From CAYMEV01 sp964389675 [NCBI: uncultured Candidatus Sumerlaeota bacterium] (lineage in GTDB: Bacteria; CAYMEV01), in NCBI GenBank assembly GCA_964389675.1, contig CAYMEV010000018.1, forward strand, positions 1 through 64,000: a stretch of DNA of 64,000 nucleotides, read 5' to 3'. Positions 53,387 through 62,248 of this stretch are shown in pieces. The notes beneath the pieces were generated by a model. It was not told where the DNA came from, did not search any database, and worked only from the letters and a program-made list of their open reading frames with translations. Position numbers and translations under genes: made by a program. Within the stretch, counting starts at the first letter, position 1; each line of letters opens with the position of its first letter.

Positions 53387-54141
53387 AAACAGCCAATGTC
53401 CTTAAGGCTACAAAGATAGTAAAGGTATACAGAAAGAGAAGAGTCGTAAATGAGGTATCAATATCCCTGAAGCAGGGAGAGGTAGTAGGATTACTGGGCC
53501 CAAACGGCGCAGGCAAAACTACGAGCTTTTACATAATTATCGGGCTTATCAGGCCTGAATCCGGGAATGTATATCTGAATGATACAGACATTACCCACTA
53601 TCCCATGTTTCAGCGGGCCAGGATGGGGATCAGCTATCTGCCCCAGGAAACATCAATATTCCGCAAGCTTTCTGTAAAAGACAATATTATGATGATACTT
53701 GAGACCCTTCCAATATCAAGCGAAGAAAGGCAGGAAAGGCTCCATGTCCTCTTAAAGGAGCTTTCCATAGAATACCTTGCTGACAGCATGGCATACACTC
53801 TTTCAGGCGGTGAGAGGAGAAGGGTGGAGATAACAAGGGCCCTGGTACTGTCACCTTCGTTTATCCTTCTTGATGAACCGTTTGCCGGTATTGACCCGAT
53901 AGCTGTAGGAGATATACAACAGATAATCTTAAAGCTGAGGGAGAGGGGCATAGGGATACTGATAACTGACCATAATGTCAGGGAAACTCTCAAAATAACG
54001 GATAAAGCCTATATAATAAACGAGGGGAAGATACTTAAATACGGCTCCCCTGAGGAAATAAGCAGATCAGAAAGGGTAAGGAAATTCTATCTGGGAGAGG
54101 GATTCAGGATGGATACAGAAACTGGTGAGGCTGTGCGGTGA
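53383..54141 (+). CDS. lptB: LPS-export ABC ATPase LptB
   Basis: 252 residues of the ABC ATPase fold: Walker A 'GPNGAGKTT' at 39-47, Q loop 'YLPQETSIFRKL' (the LptB-type 'Q-E-x-S-I-F' pattern), signature 'LSGGERRR', Walker B 'FILLDEPFAGIDP' and switch 'ITDHNVRET'. It powers LPS extraction from the inner membrane with LptFG. The start overlaps the upstream gene (ATGA), and its own stop overlaps rpoN by 4 bases (GTGA), the conserved lptB-rpoN coupling seen in many diderms. Confidence 0.95.
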   Translation: MKTANVLKATKIVKVYRKRRVVNEVSISLKQGEVVGLLGPNGAGKTTSFYIIIGLIRPESGNVYLNDTDITHYPMFQRARMGISYLPQETSIFRKLSVKDNIMMILETLPISSEERQERLHVLLKELSIEYLADSMAYTLSGGERRRVEITRALVLSPSFILLDEPFAGIDPIAVGDIQQIILKLRERGIGILITDHNVRETLKITDKAYIINEGKILKYGSPEEISRSERVRKFYLGEGFRMDTETGEAVR

Positions 54142-55610
54142 AGCTTGATATAAACCTGAATATAAAACCTGAACTTCGCCAAAAGCTGGCGATCACGCCT
54201 CTTTTGAGGCAATCGCTCGAGATACTTTCTCTCAGCCTTGTTGAACTCGATCAGATGGTACTGAAAGAGATGGAGCAGAACCCTCTGCTTAAGGATTCCA
54301 GCACCGAGTATTCATCAGAGGGCAAAACAGCGGAAGATAGCGAATATCAGCCAGAACAGCCGGAATATGAGACATATGAAGAACCAGCAGAAAATCTTCT
54401 GGAAAAATATGAAATAAATGAAGAAGCATGGGCAAATCTTTTCAATGAACTCCCAAAATCATCCGGATCAGCATTATTCATGAAGGAGAAACCCAGCATC
54501 GAACAGATAAATGCCATAAAGACGACTCTGAAAGAGCAGCTGGAATGGCAGTTGAGGCTGAATATTAATAATGATGATGATTATGTCATAGGCATCAACA
54601 TTATTGGAAACCTTGACAGAAACGGCTTTATAAGCCGTGAGGAACTCTCTAATATCTCAGATGAGCTAAAGTTCTCAATGGATCAGATAGAAAGAGTAAG
54701 GGAGATAATAAAGGGATTTGATCCCGTAGGCATTGCTTCTGTTGATATACCTGAATGCCTTCTTGCACAGCTGAAAGTCTGCAATACATATCATCCCGAT
54801 ATTGAAAAGCTGTTAAACGTACACTTTGATGACCTGAAAAATGGCGAATGGGATAATATAATAAAGGACAAAGAGCTTGGCCTCTCGGCTGAAGACCTCA
54901 AATACATTCTGGAGATACTGTCAAAGCTGGACCCAAAACCGGGGGGACACTTTGATGACCGGGAGGATGACAATATTGCCATTGTACCGGATATCATAAT
55001 AAAATATGATTCCGGAGACTACAGGATCGAGCTTAATGAGCATATAAGGCCAATGCTTTATATCCCTGAGAACTACAGGAAAGTGCTGTTGAATAAAAAC
55101 CCGGAAATGCAGGAAGACAGAGAATTTCTGAAAAAAAGGCTGGCACGGGCCCAATGGTTTATAAGAAGCATAGACCAGAGGAGGCAAACCCTTATTAAGG
55201 TAGGTGAATCCTTTATCAAGTTTCAGAGGGATTTTCTCGACAGGGGGCATAAATACCTTAAACCCATGATCCTGAAGGATATTGCTGATGATTGTGAAAT
55301 ACATCAGTCGACGGTCCAGAGGATAGTGAACCAGAAGTATATTGACACGCCAAGGGGAGTTTTCCTGATGAAATACTTCTTTTCAAAGGCCATACCAAAG
55401 AAAAACGGGGATCCTGTCTCAAGCCTTTCTGTGAAGAGAGAAATGGCTGATCTTGTAAAAAACGAGAGCAAGGATTCTCCTCTTTCCGACAAGGAGATAC
55501 ATCAGATCCTGGGGAAAAAGGGAATAAAGATAAGCAGAAGAGCTGTATCCAAATACCGTCTTGAACTTGGAATACCCAATTCAAATAAAAGAAAAAAACA
55601 GATATTATAA
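54138..55610 (+). CDS. rpoN: RNA polymerase sigma-54 factor
   Basis: 490 residues. The Gln-rich activator-binding region I is at the N-terminus ('RQKLAITPLLRQSLEILSLS'), then an acidic linker (about 55-100), the core-binding domain, a helix-turn-helix region ('KDIADDCEIHQSTVQRIVN') and the RpoN box near the C-terminus ('SRRAVSKYRLELGIP'). It directs transcription from -24/-12 promoters with enhancer-binding ATPases. The start is GTG, overlapping lptB by 4 bases. I did not find a convincing TGGCAC-N5-TTGC promoter in this window. Confidence 0.95.
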   Translation: MKLDINLNIKPELRQKLAITPLLRQSLEILSLSLVELDQMVLKEMEQNPLLKDSSTEYSSEGKTAEDSEYQPEQPEYETYEEPAENLLEKYEINEEAWANLFNELPKSSGSALFMKEKPSIEQINAIKTTLKEQLEWQLRLNINNDDDYVIGINIIGNLDRNGFISREELSNISDELKFSMDQIERVREIIKGFDPVGIASVDIPECLLAQLKVCNTYHPDIEKLLNVHFDDLKNGEWDNIIKDKELGLSAEDLKYILEILSKLDPKPGGHFDDREDDNIAIVPDIIIKYDSGDYRIELNEHIRPMLYIPENYRKVLLNKNPEMQEDREFLKKRLARAQWFIRSIDQRRQTLIKVGESFIKFQRDFLDRGHKYLKPMILKDIADDCEIHQSTVQRIVNQKYIDTPRGVFLMKYFFSKAIPKKNGDPVSSLSVKREMADLVKNESKDSPLSDKEIHQILGKKGIKISRRAVSKYRLELGIPNSNKRKKQIL

Positions 55611-55627
55611 AAGAAAGGAGTATTTTT

Positions 55628-56170
55628 ATGAGAATCCAGATTACCGGGAAGAATTTCACAATTACCGATACCCTTAAAAGCCATGTTGAAGAGAAGATAA
55701 AGGGTATAAGGACATATTTTGATAATGTTATAGATGTTCATATTACCCTATATAAGGAAAAATACAGGTATCAGACAGAGATAAATCTCCACAGTAAGGG
55801 GAATGATTTTATAGTGAATAATACAGAAAAGGATATGTATTTTTCCATTGATAATGCAGTTGAAAAGCTTGAAAAACAGATTAAGAGATATAAGGATAAG
55901 GTTTTTAAGAAAACCGCCAGGCCAAAAGAGGAAATCTTTGAAGAGATGGAGGCTAAAAGGTCAGCAAAGGCTGAACAGGACAGAAAACCAAGAATTATGC
56001 ACATGGAGCACACCATAAGATCAAAACCGATGACCGTCGATGAGGCAGTTATACAGCTTGACTCTTCTCAGGATAATGTTGTTGTATTCCATAACTCACT
56101 CAGCGGGAATTTCGGTATTGTATTCAAGAGGCATGACGGGAATATAGGTTTTATAGAACCGCAGAAATAA
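55628..56170 (+). CDS. hpf: Ribosome hibernation-promoting factor, long form
   Basis: 180 residues, the long HPF type. The N-terminal S30AE domain (about 1-100) starts 'RIQITGKNFTITDTLKSHVE'. A linker and the C-terminal dimerisation domain ('SKPMTVDEAVIQLDSSQ', 'FGIVFKRHDGNIGFIEP') follow. Long HPF dimerises 70S ribosomes into 100S particles in stationary phase. It follows rpoN by 17 bases behind AAAGGAG, the common rpoN-hpf order. Confidence 0.94.
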   Translation: MRIQITGKNFTITDTLKSHVEEKIKGIRTYFDNVIDVHITLYKEKYRYQTEINLHSKGNDFIVNNTEKDMYFSIDNAVEKLEKQIKRYKDKVFKKTARPKEEIFEEMEAKRSAKAEQDRKPRIMHMEHTIRSKPMTVDEAVIQLDSSQDNVVVFHNSLSGNFGIVFKRHDGNIGFIEPQK

Positions 56171-56179
56171 AAGGTGATT

Positions 56180-57118
56180 ATGCATATCCTTCTCAAAGAA
56201 CTTCTTAATATTGAAGAAATAGCTTCCATAATAGAACTGCTGCACCTGCATAATCCTGAATCAGTCATAAGCTCTCCCGGGATCAGATGCTCAGGATTAT
56301 CCCTTGCCGGCTCCTACAAGGACTGCCCGGAATCTCTCCTGCTTTTCGGGGAAGATGAATACAGCTATATTCAATCAATGGAAGCCGGCAGAGCCAGGGA
56401 TGTAATCAAACAGTTTATCAGCAGGCAGGACTGCGCCGGGATAATATTTGCCAAAGACTGCATCCCCGGAACCATAAGCTCCATAAGCAGCCCTGAAGCC
56501 AATCTGCTTGCTTCAAAAAGGGGATGGGAAGCGACAATGACCATTATTTCCGAAGCTCTCGAGGAACTGCTTGCCCCTGTAATGACCAGGCATGGCGTGT
56601 TTATGGATATATACGGTGTAGGGGTTCTCCTGACCGGGGAAAGTGGAATTGGCAAATCGGAGCTTGCCCTGGACCTGATATCCAGGGGGCACAGGCTTGT
56701 AGCAGATGATGTGGTTGAGATAAAAAAGGTGAGGTTTGATAAGATAAAGGGCCAGTCGCCCCCTGTACTGAAAGGCTATATACAGATAAAAGGGCTGGGG
56801 ATAATCAATGTTGAGAAGCTCTTCGGGATTGTCAGCACCAGGGGGATTAAAAGAATTGAGATGGTAATAAAGCTCATAGAAGATGATGATTTTTCATCTG
56901 TACAGCATCTGGGAACGGAGGAATCATTCACGGAGTATTTCGATGTATCATTGCCTTTGAAGACCATTCCTGTTGCCAGAGGAAGAGACATGGCAAAGAT
57001 CATTGAGGTTGCGACCAGGGACTATATGATGAAAAGAAAAGGGATACACCAGTCCGCTGATTTTCAGAACCAGAGAAAGGATATACTGCAGGAAATCCAG
57101 AAAGACATAAAAGGATAG
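56180..57118 (+). CDS. hprK: HPr kinase/phosphorylase
   Basis: 312 residues from the ATG at 56180, which has AGGTG 5-9 bases upstream (a GTG two codons earlier is possible). The C-terminal half has His138 in 'RHGVFMDIYGVGVLL', the P-loop Gly-Glu-Ser-Gly-Ile-Gly-Lys-Ser at 153-160, 'RLVADDVVEIKK', and the HprK signature 'SLPLKTIPVARGRDMAKIIE'. It phosphorylates and dephosphorylates Ser46 of HPr. The N-terminal domain is the usual regulatory fold. The HPr gene follows 3 bases later, and no rapZ or ptsN is interposed. Confidence 0.95.
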   Translation: MHILLKELLNIEEIASIIELLHLHNPESVISSPGIRCSGLSLAGSYKDCPESLLLFGEDEYSYIQSMEAGRARDVIKQFISRQDCAGIIFAKDCIPGTISSISSPEANLLASKRGWEATMTIISEALEELLAPVMTRHGVFMDIYGVGVLLTGESGIGKSELALDLISRGHRLVADDVVEIKKVRFDKIKGQSPPVLKGYIQIKGLGIINVEKLFGIVSTRGIKRIEMVIKLIEDDDFSSVQHLGTEESFTEYFDVSLPLKTIPVARGRDMAKIIEVATRDYMMKRKGIHQSADFQNQRKDILQEIQKDIKG

Positions 57119-57121
57119 AAA

Positions 57122-57388
57122 TTGAAAGAAGATACCATAAAAGTCAAAAACCGCAGGGGCCTTCACGCGAGGGCAGCCACTCTTATTGTAAAGACATCCT
57201 CAAAATTCAAATCCAAGATAATGATAATTAAGGACAGTATGGAGATAAACGCAAAAAGTATTATGGGTGTGCTTATGCTTGCTGCAGAATATGATACCCA
57301 GCTGAAAATTACTGCAGACGGAGAAGATGAGGACACAGCCCTGAGTGAAATGATCAAGCTCTTTGAGCACGGCCTGATCGAGGAATAA
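57122..57388 (+). CDS. ptsH: Phosphocarrier protein HPr
   Basis: 88 residues. The catalytic His15 lies in 'RRGLHARAAT' and Ser46 lies in 'INAKSIMGVL', so both the enzyme I and the HPr-kinase sites are present. The start is TTG behind AAAGGA; no in-frame ATG precedes it in the gap. It is placed between hprK and ptsI, which makes a self-contained phosphorylation switch. No PTS permease gene is in the window, so its target may be regulatory. Confidence 0.94.
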   Translation: MKEDTIKVKNRRGLHARAATLIVKTSSKFKSKIMIIKDSMEINAKSIMGVLMLAAEYDTQLKITADGEDEDTALSEMIKLFEHGLIEE

Positions 57389-57403
57389 AAAAGGAGAAAT
57401 ATT

Positions 57404-59173
57404 ATGTCCATGGAAAAGCCGAATGTAATACTTTATGGTATAGGGGTTTATTCAGGGATTGCTATCGGAAAACCTCATTTCCTTGAGCATCCATTCGAGG
57501 ATGTAGTGATGAAGCAGATACCTGAAAACAAGATTGATTCAGAGGTTGAGCGTTTCAGGAATGCGCTGGATATATCAAAAAAACAGCTTGAAGAGATCAA
57601 ACAGCAGTATGGAAAGCTGCTCAGGGAGAAGGACATAATATTTGATGCACACATATTCCTCATTGAAGATGAAACAATAATCAAAGAGGTTGAGGAGCTT
57701 ATTATAAGAGAAAAAATAAATGCTGAATATGCTGTAATAAAAATAAAAGAAAAGTTCCAGAACGTTTTCAAAGAAATGGACGATGACTATTTCAAGGACA
57801 GGGCGAATGACATAGGGTATGTTACTAACAGGATACTCAAGAACCTCATGGGAAAAAGCTATAATGATTTCATTGACATAAGCGAACCGGGCATTGTCAT
57901 TGCCCATGATCTGTGCCCGTCAGAAACAGCAAGGCTTAAAAAAACAATGATAAAGGGCTTTGCCATAGAGATAGGCGGGCCAACAAGCCATACAGCAATA
58001 CTCTCCAGGTCACTTAAGATCCCTGCAGTTGTCGGAATAAAGGAACTAACGAAATACCATGGCACATTTGACTACTGCATTGTTGACGGCAATGAGGGGA
58101 TGGTAGTCCTGAACCCGACCGAGGAGCAGATTGCAAAGTCTCTTGTAAAACAGAAAAAGATGCAGAAACTGGAGGAGGAGTTTGATAAGCTCTCGACAAT
58201 ACCTGCCAGGACGAAAGACGGTCATTATATCCAGCTGAAATGCAATATAGACAGGGTTGATGAGATCGCAGACATGGCAAAATACGGTGCCGAGGGAGTC
58301 GGGCTGTTCAGGACAGAATACATATACCTTGAGAACAAGGAAGCACCTTCTGAGGACGAGCATTTCTCCATCTACAGGAAAGTAGCAGAGAATTCAAAGC
58401 CTTACCAGGTTACAATAAGAACCTTTGACCTTGGCGGAGATAAATTCACAAGCGAAGACAGATACCCCCATGAGCTTAACCCTTTTCTCGGAATAAGGGG
58501 GATAAGGCTTGCATTTAAGTATCCCGACCTTTTTCTCGACCAGCTCAGGGGAATCCTGAGAGCATCCGCCTATGGCAGGGTACAGGTAATGTTCCCGCTT
58601 ATATCAGGTATTGAAGAGGTTAAAAAAGCGAAGGAATATTTCTACAGGGCTCAGCAGGACCTGAGGGATAAAAATATTCCATTTGACCCGAATATCCCTA
58701 TTGGCGTAATGATCGAGCTTCCGTCAGCAGTGATGATCTCTGATATCCTTGCAAAAGAGGTTAATTTCTTTTCAATAGGGACAAATGACCTAATACAGTA
58801 TTCTCTGGGTATTGACAGGGTAAACCAGGATGTTTCATATCTGTACCAGCCTCTCCATCCTGCTATTTTGAGAATGATAGAAAGGGTGCTATTAAACGGC
58901 AAAAGAAACCGGATTGAGGTAAGCCTGTGCGGTGAAATGGCATCAGATCCATTCGGAATGGTCATACTGACAGCAATGGGATTTCGCGAACTCAGCATGA
59001 ACCCTTCATCCATACCCGTTGCAAAGACAATAATAAGACATTTTACAAGAGACCTTGCAGAGGACCTTATGGCTGAAATATATAAATACAATACACATAA
59101 GGAAATTAATAATATAGTTCTGAACTTTATCAATGAGCATGTTCCGGTATTGCTGGATATAATCCCTCACTGA
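57404..59173 (+). CDS. ptsI: PTS enzyme I (phosphoenolpyruvate-protein phosphotransferase)
   Basis: 589 residues, the usual length without a GAF domain, so it is enzyme I and not the nitrogen PTS form. The phospho-His197 lies in 'GGPTSHTAILSRSL'. The PEP-binding barrel has 'GLFRTEYIYL', 'RTFDLGGDK', 'FFSIGTNDLIQYSLGIDR' and 'EVSLCGEMASDP'. It transfers phosphate from PEP to HPr. It follows ptsH by 15 bases behind AAGGAG. Confidence 0.96.
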   Translation: MSMEKPNVILYGIGVYSGIAIGKPHFLEHPFEDVVMKQIPENKIDSEVERFRNALDISKKQLEEIKQQYGKLLREKDIIFDAHIFLIEDETIIKEVEELIIREKINAEYAVIKIKEKFQNVFKEMDDDYFKDRANDIGYVTNRILKNLMGKSYNDFIDISEPGIVIAHDLCPSETARLKKTMIKGFAIEIGGPTSHTAILSRSLKIPAVVGIKELTKYHGTFDYCIVDGNEGMVVLNPTEEQIAKSLVKQKKMQKLEEEFDKLSTIPARTKDGHYIQLKCNIDRVDEIADMAKYGAEGVGLFRTEYIYLENKEAPSEDEHFSIYRKVAENSKPYQVTIRTFDLGGDKFTSEDRYPHELNPFLGIRGIRLAFKYPDLFLDQLRGILRASAYGRVQVMFPLISGIEEVKKAKEYFYRAQQDLRDKNIPFDPNIPIGVMIELPSAVMISDILAKEVNFFSIGTNDLIQYSLGIDRVNQDVSYLYQPLHPAILRMIERVLLNGKRNRIEVSLCGEMASDPFGMVILTAMGFRELSMNPSSIPVAKTIIRHFTRDLAEDLMAEIYKYNTHKEINNIVLNFINEHVPVLLDIIPH

Positions 59174-59197
59174 AAAAAAATAAGAGGTCTGATTCTT

Positions 59198-60001
59198 ATG
59201 AATGATTTTATTTTTTTGCATGATATTGTCAGGAAGGCTTTCAGGATAATCCTTGATATTTATGGCAGGGACTTCCAGGTTGAGTATAAAAGCCCTTCGG
59301 ATCCTGTCACACAGGCAGACAAGCTTGTGGATGAGCTTTATATAAAGGAGATCGGCCGCCTATTTCCTGAAAGCTGTTTTCTAACAGAAGAAACATACAG
59401 CGATGTAAATGATACAGCTTCCTCATTCTGGTGCATAGACCCGCTGGACGGGACAAAGGATTTCATACAGAAGAACGGTGAATTCTGCACCATGATAGCA
59501 TATATTGAAAACGGCGATGTGACTGCCGGAATAATAGGACTGCCCGTAAAGGATCAGATAATTTTCTCGCAGAAAGGCAGGGGTGCATACCTCACTGAAA
59601 ACGGGAAAAGGCAGAGGCTTTCCCTTGAGAATAAGGACATCAGCTGTCCGGGCCTTACAGCAATACACTCCCGCAACCATCAGAACAGCCTGTTGTTTAA
59701 AATGCTGGACAGGCTTAAAATAGAAAAACGAATAGCAAGAGGCAGTGTCGGGAACAAAATAGCCTCCATACTGTTCAGGGAGGCTGATATATATATACAC
59801 CCTTCAAAATTTACCAAATGGTGGGATTCAGCTGCAGGCGAAATAATACTCAGGGAAGCAGGCGGGACTTTTACTGACATGTTTAACAGAAGGATCGATT
59901 ACACCGGCCGGAATGTTTATAATGAAAGTGGAATTGCAGCCAGCAATTTTTCAGATCATTTATTCCTTGACGACCTGTCAGAATTACTGCAGTCATTTTG
60001 A
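59198..60001 (+). CDS. Inositol-monophosphatase family phosphatase (CysQ-like)
   Basis: 267 residues with the two family motifs: 'WCIDPLDGTKDFIQKNGEF' (metal site) and 'KWWDSAAGEIILREAGG'. The 'DGTKDF...NGEF.T' pattern is closer to CysQ/histidinol-phosphatase-like members than to true inositol monophosphatase. It would be a Mg-dependent, Li-sensitive phosphatase on 3'-phosphoadenosine 5'-phosphate or a sugar phosphate. The ribosome site is AGAGGT. It lies between ptsI and the HD-GYP regulator in the same run, 24 bases after ptsI. Confidence 0.85.
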   Translation: MNDFIFLHDIVRKAFRIILDIYGRDFQVEYKSPSDPVTQADKLVDELYIKEIGRLFPESCFLTEETYSDVNDTASSFWCIDPLDGTKDFIQKNGEFCTMIAYIENGDVTAGIIGLPVKDQIIFSQKGRGAYLTENGKRQRLSLENKDISCPGLTAIHSRNHQNSLLFKMLDRLKIEKRIARGSVGNKIASILFREADIYIHPSKFTKWWDSAAGEIILREAGGTFTDMFNRRIDYTGRNVYNESGIAASNFSDHLFLDDLSELLQSF

Positions 60002-60032
60002 TATGGCATTCCGGAAATGAAAGGTTTTTTGT

Positions 60033-61613
60033 TTGGATTATAAAGAAACAATACTACTGGTTGATGATGAAAAAGATATCAGGGATACCCTTTCTGAAAT
60101 ACTGCTGATGAAAGGCTATAAATCCATAGCCTGTTCGAACGGACACGAAGCGGTTGAAAAATTCAAGGATAAAAGCAATAATATAGGCATAGTAATAACT
60201 GATATTAATATGCCCAAAATAAGCGGACTGGAGCTGTTAAAGATCCTTAACGGGATTGATGACACGATAATAGCCATAATAATCACTGCATATGCAACCA
60301 GGGATGCAGCTATCGAAGCACTTAAATACGGTGCATATGATTTTATAAAAAAGCCTTTCAATATTGTTGAGCTGACTTTGATCCTCAAGAGAGCTGTTGA
60401 GAAGAGACAGCTCATACTCCAGAATACAGAGTATCAGAAGCACCTTGAGGACATGGTAAAGATAAGGACCCAGCAGATAGAAGAGCTTAACCTCTACCTG
60501 GGCGACCTTAATAAGCTGGGTATTGAAAACAGGAAGGACATACTCCTTTCTTCAAAGCTGATGAACGTCAACAGTTTTATAAGGGCAAATTTCAATGCAG
60601 ACAGCTATGCATTGTTAGTATATGACAGGAGCAATGATAAATTCACCACTTATCTGCATAATATTGAAGATGAAAACCTGAAGCTTGATTTTGATAATGA
60701 GGCACAGGAAAAATTCCTTGAAATGCTTAACATAAACATCTCATCATCACTCCTGGTCTATAATGAATCTGATCCTGAAATAGAGAACAGCAGGATATTC
60801 GCCTTTGATAAAAAAATCTATATTTTCCCTTTCAGCAAGGACATATATACCGGGTGCGTCTATCTTGGCTTTTATAAGACAAAGCCAAAACTGGAGATTG
60901 ACACTATGCTGAAACCCATGCTCAGGGAGCTTGAATCAGCACTTGAGAACAATTACCTGGTTCAGAAGCACAATGAGGAGCTTAAAAGAATGTTCCTCTC
61001 CTCTGTCCAGACTCATGCACACACCATAGAGGCCAAGGACCCCTATACAAAAGGGCACTGCAACAGGGTCGAGATATACTCACAGCTTATAGCGATAGAG
61101 CTGAACATGTCAGAAGAAGAAAGGTTTGAACTGCAGATCGCATGCCTGCTTCACGATATAGGCAAGATAGGGGTAAGTGAGAGGATACTGTCCAAACCCT
61201 CAAAGCTGACCGAGGAAGAGATGGATCAGATGAAGCTTCATCCAGTTATCGGGGGAGAAATAGTCAAGGACCTTTATGGCTTCAATATTGCACCTATAAT
61301 TAAGCATCACCATGAAAGGTATGACGGCAGGGGTTATCCTGAAGGCCTTGCCGGTGAGAATATCCCTCTTGGTGCAAGGATAATAGCCGTAGCTGATACA
61401 TTTGATGCAATGACATCAGACAGGCCTTACAGAAAGAGCCTTTCAAAGGATATCGCAGTAAATGAACTGATCATATTCAAAGGAAAGCAGTTCGACCCCT
61501 TTATCGTCGATGCTTTTCTCAAAAACCCGGAAAAGATCGAAAAACTTCACAATAACCTTAAGAAAATGAGATTCAATCAGCTGACTTCACTGATAACATG
61601 CTCGGAAATCTGA
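60033..61613 (+). CDS. Response regulator with HD-GYP domain (c-di-GMP phosphodiesterase)
   Basis: 526 residues. A receiver domain (1-125) has Asp11-12, phospho-acceptor Asp57 and the Lys of 'FIKKPF'. A linker and a GAF-like region (about 135-325; assignment weak) follow. The C-terminal HD-GYP domain shows His-Asp at 374-375 ('HDIGKIG'), 'HHERYDGRGYP' near 427 and 'VADTFDAMTSDRPYR'. All metal ligands look present, so it should degrade c-di-GMP when phosphorylated. The start is TTG. It is the last gene of the long run and a natural counterpart of the cyclase at 44636-46384. No kinase gene is adjacent. Confidence 0.92.
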   Translation: MDYKETILLVDDEKDIRDTLSEILLMKGYKSIACSNGHEAVEKFKDKSNNIGIVITDINMPKISGLELLKILNGIDDTIIAIIITAYATRDAAIEALKYGAYDFIKKPFNIVELTLILKRAVEKRQLILQNTEYQKHLEDMVKIRTQQIEELNLYLGDLNKLGIENRKDILLSSKLMNVNSFIRANFNADSYALLVYDRSNDKFTTYLHNIEDENLKLDFDNEAQEKFLEMLNINISSSLLVYNESDPEIENSRIFAFDKKIYIFPFSKDIYTGCVYLGFYKTKPKLEIDTMLKPMLRELESALENNYLVQKHNEELKRMFLSSVQTHAHTIEAKDPYTKGHCNRVEIYSQLIAIELNMSEEERFELQIACLLHDIGKIGVSERILSKPSKLTEEEMDQMKLHPVIGGEIVKDLYGFNIAPIIKHHHERYDGRGYPEGLAGENIPLGARIIAVADTFDAMTSDRPYRKSLSKDIAVNELIIFKGKQFDPFIVDAFLKNPEKIEKLHNNLKKMRFNQLTSLITCSEI

Positions 61614-61715
61614 TCTGCCCGGATGATCAATGACCGGATAAAACAGCCTGCAGATTCTGCTAAATTATCGCAAAAGCATTCTATATATAAAGGATAAAGA
61701 GAAAGGAGGATAAAA

Positions 61716-62180
61716 ATGCTCAAAGAAGGGACTAAAGCACCTGATTTCAAATTGATGGGTCATGATGGGGAAGACATCTCCCTTAAAGATTTTTCAGGCA
61801 GGAAGGTCGTTCTCTATTTTTACCCCAAGGATAATACACCGGGCTGCACAAAAGAGGCATGCAGCATAAGGGATGTTTATGATGATATACTTGATGCCGG
61901 GGCCGTGGTCCTTGGGATAAGCAAGGACAAGCCTGATTCGCATGTTAAATTCAGAAGGAAGTTCAGCCTTCCCTTTTACCTGCTGAGCGATCCTGAAGCC
62001 AAGGTCATTGAAGCATACCAGGCATGGAAGAAAAAGACCATGTTCGGAAAAAGCTTCATGGGTATCCTGCGGTGCACATATATAATTGATGAAGAAGGGA
62101 TAATCATAAAAAGCTTTCCCAAAGTCAGGCCGGATGAACATGGCAGAGAGATACTTGAATTTTTGAAAAGCAGTCTGTGA
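61716..62180 (+). CDS. bcp: Peroxiredoxin, Bcp/PrxQ type
   Basis: 154 residues. Peroxidatic Cys44 is in 'YPKDNTPGCTKEACS' and the resolving Cys49 is five residues on, the PrxQ spacing that makes an intramolecular disulfide. It reduces hydroperoxides with electrons from thioredoxin. GGAGG precedes the ATG by 7 bases. A 102-base gap separates it from the HD-GYP gene. I see an AT-rich TATATATAAAGG upstream but no clear -35, so the promoter is undefined. Confidence 0.93.
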   Translation: MLKEGTKAPDFKLMGHDGEDISLKDFSGRKVVLYFYPKDNTPGCTKEACSIRDVYDDILDAGAVVLGISKDKPDSHVKFRRKFSLPFYLLSDPEAKVIEAYQAWKKKTMFGKSFMGILRCTYIIDEEGIIIKSFPKVRPDEHGREILEFLKSSL

Positions 62181-62248
62181 CAGCAGGGCATAAACTGGAT
62201 AAAGGGTATATCTTCAGCCGTCAAACCCAGGCAGTATCAATCATAAAA

